20,790 nucleotides of DNA from Desulfobacterales bacterium (GTDB taxonomy: Bacteria; Desulfobacterota; Desulfobacteria; Desulfobacterales; 4be13): assembly GCA_029934695.1 (NCBI GenBank), contig JAOZLU010000004.1, positions 1 to 20,790 of the forward strand, read 5' to 3'. Positions within the stretch are counted from its first letter, which is position 1, and every line of letters begins with the position of its first letter. A model generated the notes under the pieces. The model saw only the letters and a list, made by a program, of their open reading frames with translations. It was not told where the DNA came from and did no database searches. Shown in pieces: positions 1 through 5,684 of the stretch. The position numbers and the translations under genes were made by a program.

Positions 1-70
1 GATGTTCGATGTTGGATGTTCGATGTTGGATGTTCGATGTTGGATGTTCGATGTTGGATGTTCGATACTT
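1..70. repeat. 14-bp tandem repeat at window edge
   Basis: Four perfect copies of GATGTTCGATGTTG run from base 1 to 56, with a fifth degenerate copy to about 70. Just downstream (77-100) the complementary words CCAACATC and CCAACATCC appear, so the array can fold back on itself. The array may continue upstream of the window. It lies immediately before the thiolase ribosome-binding site and is not coding. Confidence 0.9.
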
Positions 71-125
71 GAAACTCCAACATCAAGCATCCAACATCCA
101 AACATTCAATTTTTGGAGATTATTT

Positions 126-1292
126 ATGGGAAAAGTCGCAATTATAGGTGTAGGCCAGAGTACCTTTGTCCGGCAGTATCCGGGTTCGATCAGGGAACTG
201 GCTTTTGACGGGTTTAAGGAAGCGATGCAGGACGCACAGATAACAGCCAAAGATATTGGCGCGTCTGTAATCTGCTCGGCACCGGAATATGACAAACAAC
301 GCTCTCCCGCGGGTGTTTTCGCGGAATATCTGGGCCTCAATCCCCAGCCCACGTTTTATGTGGAAACCCTGTGTTCATCCAGCAGCATGGGCCTGAGGCT
401 GGCTTATTCGCTTGTGAAGTCAGGGCTTCACGATTCTGTGGCGGTGATCGGGTTCCAGAAAATGTCGGAGATTTCCTCTGCTGAATCTCAGGAGCGAATG
501 GGACGCGGGGGCGATATCCAGTGGGAAAGCCCTTTTGGAACCATGATGCCCGCTTATTATGCCATGTATGCCAGGGCATATATGGAAAAATACGGGACCA
601 CGCCCGAAGATTTGGCGCTCATCCGCGTGAAGGCGGGAACTTATGGCCAGCTCAATGAAAAAGCCGCATATCGCAAAGCCATCACAATGGAGATGTTCTC
701 CGATCCTGAGAACCGAATGGCTTCCCCTGTCGCAAGTCCGCTCAGGACCGGCGACTGCTGCGCCAATGCAGATGGAAGTTCCTGCATCATCGTTGCCAAC
801 GAGGAAAAAGCCAAAGCCTTCTGCAAGAAGCCGGTTTGGATTATGGGTACGGGAGCGGCAACAACCGCGGTCAACTTGGCCGGAAGAGACCTGTTCAGCG
901 GGCTGACCGTTGCCGAGCAGGCAGCTGATGAGGCGTATAAAATGGCGGGAATCACGGCAAAAGATGTGGATGTCGCCGAAGTTCACGACTGTTTCACCAT
1001 CGCTGAAATGATGGCTTATGAAAATCTGGGCTTTGCAAAACCGGGCGAGGGAAAAGACCTGATTCAGGGCAAGGAAACCTACAAAGAGGGAAGTATCCCG
1101 GTGAATGTGGATGGCGGATTATTATCCAAAGGACATCCCATCGGCGCTACCGGCGGCTCACAGATCAGAACCGTTGTCCTGCAACTCCGGGGCGAGGCAG
1201 GTGATATCCAGGTCAAAGACCCGGCCATAGGGCTGGTCCACAATATCGGCGGCGTGGGGCTTTACGGAAACGTGACAATTCTCGGGAGGTAA
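126..1292 (+). CDS. SCP2-type thiolase (acyl-CoA acetyltransferase family)
   Basis: A 388-residue thiolase-superfamily enzyme, expected to cleave a 3-oxoacyl-CoA with free CoA in the cytoplasm. Visible motifs are the nucleophile C83 (ETLCSSSSMG), H287 in VHDCFT, H337 in GHPIGATGG, and a C-terminal HNIGG (from H372) replacing the CxG loop of classical thiolases. HDCFT and HNxGG are hallmarks of the SCP2/archaeal-like branch, which usually works with a DUF35 protein. That partner follows after 3 nt, an arrangement like BbsB/BbsA, the benzoylsuccinyl-CoA thiolase of anaerobic toluene degradation. The substrate here is unknown. The start at 126 is chosen because GGAG lies 8-11 nt upstream and the N-terminus MGKVAIIGVGQ is canonical; a longer frame runs into the upstream repeat. 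It is probably the first gene of the operon as seen. Confidence 0.9.
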   Translation: MGKVAIIGVGQSTFVRQYPGSIRELAFDGFKEAMQDAQITAKDIGASVICSAPEYDKQRSPAGVFAEYLGLNPQPTFYVETLCSSSSMGLRLAYSLVKSGLHDSVAVIGFQKMSEISSAESQERMGRGGDIQWESPFGTMMPAYYAMYARAYMEKYGTTPEDLALIRVKAGTYGQLNEKAAYRKAITMEMFSDPENRMASPVASPLRTGDCCANADGSSCIIVANEEKAKAFCKKPVWIMGTGAATTAVNLAGRDLFSGLTVAEQAADEAYKMAGITAKDVDVAEVHDCFTIAEMMAYENLGFAKPGEGKDLIQGKETYKEGSIPVNVDGGLLSKGHPIGATGGSQIRTVVLQLRGEAGDIQVKDPAIGLVHNIGGVGLYGNVTILGR

Positions 1293-1295
1293 AAA

Positions 1296-1730
1296 ATGGG
1301 CAAGAAAAAGCAGGCAGATGATCGGTTTAAAAAATTCGGGACAGTGAGTTTTACCTCCATCACGAAGATTAATGATTTTATCCAATACATGGAAGACGGC
1401 AAGGTCATGGCGACCAAATGCAAAGACTGCGGTCTCATTTTTTTTCCGCCCCGCGCGGACTGTTGCCAGTGCCTCACCAGCAACATGGACTGGGCTGAGG
1501 TTTCCGGGACCGGAAAACTCGTCACTTACAGCAAGCTGGAATACGCGCCCGTGGGATTCGGAGATGATCTGCCCTACTCCATAGCGGTTCTTGATTACGG
1601 AGACTATAAAATCTTCGGGAGAATCGCCAGTGACGTGCCAGACGAAGAAGTCAGGGTGGGGATGGAGATGAAAACGATAGTCAACAAATTGCCGAATGAG
1701 CAGTTGAACTACGTTTTCCAGAAAGTGTAA
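1296..1730 (+). CDS. Zn-ribbon OB-fold (DUF35) thiolase partner
   Basis: A 144-residue DUF35 protein. A rubredoxin-like zinc ribbon is formed by C42-x2-C45 and C56/C57-x-C59, followed by an OB-fold (about residues 65-140). In the family such proteins bind SCP2-type thiolases and complete the active enzyme; in BbsAB-type thiolases the zinc-finger subunit is integral. The start lies 3 nt after the thiolase stop, and its ribosome-binding site GGGAGG overlaps the end of the thiolase gene, so the two are surely co-translated. It is not expected to have its own catalytic activity. Calling it a thiolase subunit is inferred from adjacency and family precedent. Confidence 0.88.
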   Translation: MGKKKQADDRFKKFGTVSFTSITKINDFIQYMEDGKVMATKCKDCGLIFFPPRADCCQCLTSNMDWAEVSGTGKLVTYSKLEYAPVGFGDDLPYSIAVLDYGDYKIFGRIASDVPDEEVRVGMEMKTIVNKLPNEQLNYVFQKV

Positions 1731-1751
1731 ACGCCTGAAATTACACATCTC

Positions 1752-1898
1752 TGTAGGGTGGGTGAAGCGAAGCGGAACCCACCATTTTTCAAACAGTGCG
1801 GTAAACATAACCGCGAAGCGGAACTCACCATTTTTTTTTTGCGGAACCCACCATTTTTGTGGGTATGGTGGGTTTCGCTTCGCTTCACCCACCCTACA
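1752..1898. repeat. 147-bp MITE-like element with 33-bp inverted ends
   Basis: The ends 1752-1784 and 1866-1898 are inverted repeats matching at 32 of 33 positions (outer word TGTAGGGTGGGTGAAGCGAA). The interior holds two further degenerate copies of the CGGAACCCACCATTTTT word (around 1810-1857). It has no coding capacity. The element sits between the DUF35 gene and the enoyl-CoA hydratase gene and would fold into a long hairpin in the operon transcript. GTAGGGTGGG/AAGCGAAGCG palindromes of this kind occur between genes in many bacteria; that statement is from memory. Confidence 0.9.
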
Positions 1899-1933
1899 TT
1901 TCAAAATTTCAAAATATCCAGAAGGAGAACAAA

Positions 1934-2695
1934 ATGTCTGAACTCAAGTTGGAAAAGGCCGACGGCATTGCCCGAATCACCTTTGCCCGGCCAAAGCATA
2001 ATGTGCTTGACATTGAAATGATGAATGATCTGAACGCTGAGTTGGATAAGCTCATTGCGGATGATGATCTCAAGTGCGTCGTTTTTCTCGGGGAGGGTCC
2101 GAGTTGGTGCGCGGGAGTTGAAGTGGCGGATCACAAACCTGAGATGGTGGATGACATGATTTCCACATTCAACGGAATTTTTGAACGGATCGAAAAACTT
2201 GACGTGCCGACAATCGCCGCGGTTCATGGGGCATGTCTCGGAGGCGGCATGGAAGTCGCCATCGCATGTGATATCGTCATCGCTGCAAAAAAGGCGGTCT
2301 TTGGGCAGCCGGAGATCAAACTCGGGTTCTTTCCGCCGTATGCGGCCATCCGCCTGCCCCAGCTTGTGGGACCGGCAAAAGCCATAGAAGTCTGCACCAC
2401 AGGCAGAAGATACACGGCAAAAGAAGCCCGGAACATGGGATTTGTCAGCCACAGGGTTGATGACGATAAATTCACGGAAGCGGTGGACAAGCTCGTGGGC
2501 GAAATCAGGACAAGCAGTCCGCTCATTATCCGCCTGAACAAACGCGCAGTAAAGCAGCACATCGGGCTTGAATTTCCAAAGGCGATTGAAGGTGTCAGCG
2601 ATCTTTTCCTGAATACGCTCATGAAAACAGAGGATACGTTGGAAGGGATCAGCAGTTTTGAGGAAAAACGTCGGCCTGAATGGAAAAATAAATAG
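1934..2695 (+). CDS. Enoyl-CoA hydratase/isomerase family enzyme (dienoyl-CoA hydratase-like)
   Basis: A 253-residue crotonase-fold protein. It has both catalytic glutamates, E107 (GGGMEVAIACD) and E127 (FGQPE), spaced 20 residues apart as in rat mitochondrial hydratase, and an oxyanion-hole loop WCAGVEVADH. Hydration of a 2,3-unsaturated acyl-CoA is therefore likely. The segments RPKHNVLDIEMM and GVEVADHKPEMV resemble, by memory, the cyclohexa-1,5-diene-1-carbonyl-CoA hydratases (Dch/BamR) of anaerobic benzoyl-CoA degradation more than FadB-type hydratases, but this needs a tree. The start at 1934 is preceded by GAAGGAGAA at 1921-1929; an upstream in-frame start would lie inside the MITE-like element. 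It belongs to the catabolic operon. Confidence 0.87.
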   Translation: MSELKLEKADGIARITFARPKHNVLDIEMMNDLNAELDKLIADDDLKCVVFLGEGPSWCAGVEVADHKPEMVDDMISTFNGIFERIEKLDVPTIAAVHGACLGGGMEVAIACDIVIAAKKAVFGQPEIKLGFFPPYAAIRLPQLVGPAKAIEVCTTGRRYTAKEARNMGFVSHRVDDDKFTEAVDKLVGEIRTSSPLIIRLNKRAVKQHIGLEFPKAIEGVSDLFLNTLMKTEDTLEGISSFEEKRRPEWKNK

Positions 2696-2720
2696 AGTGA
2701 AAATTTTTCATCCGGTTCGT

Positions 2721-2785
2721 AAAACTACAAGGATTCCGTTTAGTAAGGATCAGAAATCCTTAACAAACCCAATCCTTGCAGTTTT
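2721..2785 (+). terminator. Long hairpin after hydratase gene, possible terminator
   Basis: AAAACTACAAGGATT (2721-2735) pairs with AATCCTTGCAGTTTT (2771-2785) at 14 of 15 positions, and an inner stem TAAGGAT/ATCCTTA closes on a short loop. A short T-run and AT-rich DNA follow. It may terminate transcription before the acquired island, or mark its left boundary. Confidence 0.5.
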
Positions 2786-2861
2786 TAATAAATTCTTCAA
2801 AAATTCGGCTTCTGATTGGGAGTGAAAATGTATGAGAATATAGAATCTGTCTATGATCTGA

Positions 2862-3092
2862 GATTTAATATCAACTATTACGGTGCCGACTATCCGATTG
2901 ACAGCTTGGCAAAAAGAATGGAAAATGGGACAACAAATACCGAATCAAATCAAGGATTCAATTGATAGCGTAATCGCGAACAGACACAATATTGCTCATG
3001 GGAAAAGCGTTGGAATGTCGCTTGGAACTATTAAAGGGCATTATGATAACATAAAGAAAGTGATTTTAATTTTTGAGACAATAATTATATAA
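2862..3092 (+). pseudogene. HEPN-domain fragment (RiboL-PSP/MAE_28990-like C-terminus)
   Basis: The frame open from 2862 to 3092 ends with a good match to the C-terminal half of RiboL-PSP-type HEPN domains: IKDSIDSVIANRHNIAHG, which holds the Rx4H ribonuclease motif (RHNIAH), then a helix ending in FETIII. The N-terminal half of the domain is missing and there is no ATG with a ribosome-binding site in this frame; a GTG at 2883 is the only possible start. A different frame starts with ATG at 2828 and stops at about 2965. The simplest reading is a truncated or frameshifted gene. Base composition is AT-rich, unlike the operon before it. HEPN proteins are typical of toxin and anti-phage systems. 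Confidence 0.55.
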
Positions 3093-3095
3093 TTT

Positions 3096-3120
3096 GCCTA
3101 ACCTGCACTACGCCGGACAG
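3096..3120 (+). other. attC-like half site (weak)
   Basis: Four bases after the HEPN fragment stop comes GCCTAAC, which fits the integron attC consensus RYYYAAC, then CTGCACTACGCCGGACAG. No matching GTTRRRY arm is visible before the next gene starts at 3126, so this is at most a truncated site. The position directly after a stop codon is what a gene cassette would show. Confidence 0.25.
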
Positions 3121-3125
3121 AAATA

Positions 3126-3530
3126 ATGCTGCCATTTGAATTCATAATTGAAGGACCGCCGGTTTCTCAGCAAACTCGGAGACGGGCAAAATTACGCGAG
3201 TGGAAAAGATTGGTGAGAGAAGAAGCTGAAAGCCGATGGCCTTCCGAGGCTATCCCACATATAGAGCAGCTTATGATTAAAATCACTTATTTTTACGATG
3301 AAGATTTGATGGATGTGGATAATATTCCTAAGCCTATTTCTGATGCTTTAAATGGTCTTGTCTATCATGATGATGAACAATTGACAGATAATTATACCAG
3401 AAAGCGAAATCTTACTGACGATTTAAGAGTAGAAAATCGTTCAACTGTTTTGGCATCGGGTTTAAGCCTGGGGACGGATTTTCTTTATATCGTAATTGAT
3501 GAAGCACCAAACCAGAAGGTAATAGACTGA
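3126..3530 (+). CDS. RusA-like Holliday junction resolvase family nuclease
   Basis: A 134-residue protein with the RusA signature: an N-terminal GPPVSQQTRRR segment and the acidic core D63-x-D65-N-x3-K69...D73ALNG...D82-D83-EQ, equivalent to the catalytic D70, D72, K76 and D91 of E. coli RusA. RusA enzymes are Mg2+-dependent nucleases that resolve four-way junctions and are usually encoded by phages. The stop overlaps the next gene's start (TGATG at 3528-3532), so the two are translationally coupled. Only a poor ribosome-binding site is visible before 3126. A RusA homologue fixed next to a nuclease-HEPN gene suggests a DNA-targeting defence or mobile-element role rather than general recombination; that is inference. 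Confidence 0.8.
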   Translation: MLPFEFIIEGPPVSQQTRRRAKLREWKRLVREEAESRWPSEAIPHIEQLMIKITYFYDEDLMDVDNIPKPISDALNGLVYHDDEQLTDNYTRKRNLTDDLRVENRSTVLASGLSLGTDFLYIVIDEAPNQKVID

Positions 3531-4201
3531 TGAAACATATAAAAGAATTGGAACTGAACCGAATCAAGGCATTAGAAGAAGAATATCATAAACAAGGGTA
3601 TGAAGTTTTCCTTGAACCGGCTCCAGATCAACTCCCTGATTTCCTCAAATCATTTCAGCCGGATATGATTGTTCTGAAAGATGAGGAAAAAAAGGTGATT
3701 GAGGTAAAAACCAGGATCACTTTGTCCAAAAATCCTCAGACCAGGGAGATTGCCCGTTTGATAAATGAACAGGAAGGATGGGGCTTTGAAATTGTTGTTG
3801 TGAAAATTGACGAAGACGCGCACCGTTTTGAGGGAATGGAATCATGCGACGAAGAAGATATTTTATATAGAATAGAGGATGCAAAAAAACTTATAGATTC
3901 AGGTCATTCTGAGGCAGCATTTTTATATGTGTGGTCAGCGAGTGAGGCAGCACTCAGACTGCTTGTAAAAAAAGAAGCGCTTGACGTAAAATCATTTATG
4001 CCTTCACATATAATCAAAGCCCTGACTATCGAAGGGGTTATTTCAAGAGATCACTATAAATTACTCATGTCGGCGATGAAAATTACAGATACAGTTGTTC
4101 ATGGATATAAATCAGATGACTTCAAATCTGATATAATTCAAAAAATTATTGATTTTACTGAAGAAATTATAAAACAATATGACGAAGTGTTATCTGCCTG
4201 A
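3530..4201 (+). CDS. PD-(D/E)XK nuclease-HEPN fusion (REase_AHJR-like)
   Basis: A 223-residue two-domain protein. Residues 1-105 carry a restriction-endonuclease core with P44-D45, then E58-V-K60 in VIEVKTR, the D-x12-ExK pattern of archaeal Holliday-junction-resolvase-like nucleases. Residues 113-223 are an all-helical HEPN-like domain (HSEAAFLYVWSASEAALRLL ... TDTVVHG) in which His is kept but the usual Arg of Rx4-6H is absent (MKITDTVVHG). The HEPN part may therefore be structural or a partner-binding module rather than an RNase. It overlaps the RusA-like gene by one base and probably acts with it. Nuclease-HEPN fusions are typical of anti-phage systems. The exact role is not known. Confidence 0.72.
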   Translation: MKHIKELELNRIKALEEEYHKQGYEVFLEPAPDQLPDFLKSFQPDMIVLKDEEKKVIEVKTRITLSKNPQTREIARLINEQEGWGFEIVVVKIDEDAHRFEGMESCDEEDILYRIEDAKKLIDSGHSEAAFLYVWSASEAALRLLVKKEALDVKSFMPSHIIKALTIEGVISRDHYKLLMSAMKITDTVVHGYKSDDFKSDIIQKIIDFTEEIIKQYDEVLSA

Positions 4202-4231
4202 CCGGGCGTTCCGCTGGACACCTGCCAGTGC
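4196..4231 (+). other. Second attC-like half site (weak)
   Basis: GCCTGACCGGGCGTTCCGCT spans the stop codon of the nuclease-HEPN gene and continues GGACACCTGCCAGTGC. It resembles the post-stop site at 3096-3120 (GCCTAAC ... GGACA) and has the GC-rich GGAC core in otherwise AT-rich DNA. No second GTTRRRY arm is visible. It may be a decayed cassette recombination site. Confidence 0.22.
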
Positions 4232-4286
4232 ATTTTTTAAATTACGAAAATCTGCGAGTGACAAGTAAGAGGTTTGAAATCTCCTT

Positions 4287-5474
4287 ATGCCAAAACTTGA
4301 TTTAAATTATGAAGAGATGTTCAGAGAGGATATTGAACCCGTTGAAGACGAATCTGATTTGGAAGAATTGCCTGATGTCATTGTTCAGGCCACAGACTGG
4401 ACCACGGACACTCTCCTTGGGCAAATTGAAAAAGGGAGAATACAACTGAACCCCAGCTTTCAAAGAAGAGATGCCTGGACAACTGAAAGAAAAAGTAAGT
4501 TTGTTGAGTCCTTGTTTCTTGGATTTCCTATTCCCCAACTGGTTTTGGCGGAATTGAGAGAGCAACCTGGAAATTATATCGTCATTGACGGCAAACAGCG
4601 ATTACTCAGTATGATTCAGTTTGCCGGTTCTGAGGAATTAAAAGAAAAATTCGGTAATTATAAGCTGAGGGGACTCGAAATTTTAAACCAGTGCAATGGA
4701 AAATCATTGGATGAGTTAGTCTCTGACAGCAGAAGCGTCGAAGTTTTTGAAAACAGAACGATTCGGACGATTGTCATACGGCATTGGAAGAACGACTCAA
4801 TTCTGTATCATATATTCCTCCGGCTCAGTATTGAAAGCGTAAAATTATCATCCCAGGAACTTCGCAATGCACTTCATCCAGGGCCTTTTTCAGAATTTTC
4901 AGATTTTTATTCTGGCAAAAGTCCTTGTTTAAGGAAAATTTTAAACCGAGATGCCCCTGATTTCAGGATGAGAGATGCTGAGTTACTGCTAAGATATTAT
5001 GCTTTCAGAAATTTTATACGAGAATATACAGGGTCGGTAAAAAAAATTTTGGACTTGACAATCAGAGAATTAAATGCGCTTTGGCGAACAGATGCACATG
5101 ATATACAAATGCAGGCAGAACAGTTTGAAAATGCTGTAAAGCTTGCTTTCCTGGTATTTGGTCCTGATTCCTTCAGAAAATGGAAAAAAGGAGAATTTGT
5201 CAGCAGATTTAATCATGCTGTCTATGATGTGATTCTGTTCCATTTTTGGAAGCCGGAAATAGAGGATAAAATCAGAGAAAAATCTTATGAAATTAAAGAG
5301 GCGTTTATTGAATTGTCTGAATCTGACACTGGGTTTGCTGAATCCCTGGAGACGACACCCAAAAGCCTTAACGCCACGGTAAAAAGACTTTCATCTTGGA
5401 CATCAGCATTGAATGCGGTACTGGGCACTGATTTCAGAGAACCAAAACTTGTCAATAACCGAATCAGATTCTGA
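4287..5474 (+). CDS. DUF262-family protein (ParB/Srx-fold, GmrSD N-domain-like)
   Basis: A 395-residue DUF262 protein. The N-terminal part shows the family core: IQLNPSFQRRDAWT (about residues 52-65), SKFVESLFLGFPIPQLVL, then IDGKQRLLSMIQF (D101-G-K-Q-R105), the DGQQR nucleotide-binding motif. The rest (about 170-395) is helical. There is no HNH/DUF1524 domain, so it is not a full GmrSD type IV restriction enzyme. Single DUF262 proteins occur in several anti-phage loci. An AGAGG lies about 15 nt before the ATG, too far to be convincing. It is AT-rich like its two upstream neighbours and probably belongs to the same acquired unit, although an 85-nt gap separates them. Confidence 0.8.
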   Translation: MPKLDLNYEEMFREDIEPVEDESDLEELPDVIVQATDWTTDTLLGQIEKGRIQLNPSFQRRDAWTTERKSKFVESLFLGFPIPQLVLAELREQPGNYIVIDGKQRLLSMIQFAGSEELKEKFGNYKLRGLEILNQCNGKSLDELVSDSRSVEVFENRTIRTIVIRHWKNDSILYHIFLRLSIESVKLSSQELRNALHPGPFSEFSDFYSGKSPCLRKILNRDAPDFRMRDAELLLRYYAFRNFIREYTGSVKKILDLTIRELNALWRTDAHDIQMQAEQFENAVKLAFLVFGPDSFRKWKKGEFVSRFNHAVYDVILFHFWKPEIEDKIREKSYEIKEAFIELSESDTGFAESLETTPKSLNATVKRLSSWTSALNAVLGTDFREPKLVNNRIRF

Positions 5475-5587
5475 ACATAACCGAACAATGCCAAATATAC
5501 AGAGATTTCGCCAGTTAAAATCGGAATTAAGACGCTTACGCAATCATTTTTTACAGAGTTGATCTGCTTATTGATGGTTTAAAAAAT

Positions 5588-5615
5588 TTGGACATCAAAA
5601 TCAATAACCTATAAT
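5588..5615 (+). promoter_or_regulatory. Near-consensus sigma-70 promoter
   Basis: TTGGAC (5588-5593), a 16-nt spacer and TATAAT (5610-5615) form an almost perfect sigma-70 promoter. Transcription would start near 5622, about 60 nt before the HAD/hydratase fusion gene. It would drive the second half of the catabolic cluster independently of the interrupted first half. Confidence 0.7.
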
Positions 5616-5629
5616 GAAGGAAGCTTGAA

Positions 5630-5650
5630 GCGTGAAACATGAATTCACGC
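5630..5650 (+). repeat. Perfect 7-bp hairpin in the 5' leader
   Basis: GCGTGAA (5630-5636) and TTCACGC (5644-5650) flank a 7-nt loop. The hairpin lies between the predicted transcription start and the AGGAGG at 5675-5680. It could be an operator or a small repeat; there is no T-run, so it is not a terminator. Confidence 0.6.
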
Positions 5651-5684
5651 GTCACATTTATTTAGATTATAAACAGGAGGCTAA

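Noticed and set aside
9..125. N-terminal extension of the thiolase
   Set aside because: The extension is a translation of the 14-bp tandem repeat; the start at 126 has a ribosome-binding site and the canonical MGKVAIIGVG N-terminus.
2721..2785. Riboswitch
   Set aside because: The long hairpin has no multi-branched architecture or conserved core that I recognise; a terminator or fold-back is simpler.
4287..5474. Full GmrSD type IV restriction enzyme
   Set aside because: Only the DUF262 part is present; there is no DUF1524/HNH domain in the protein or next to it.
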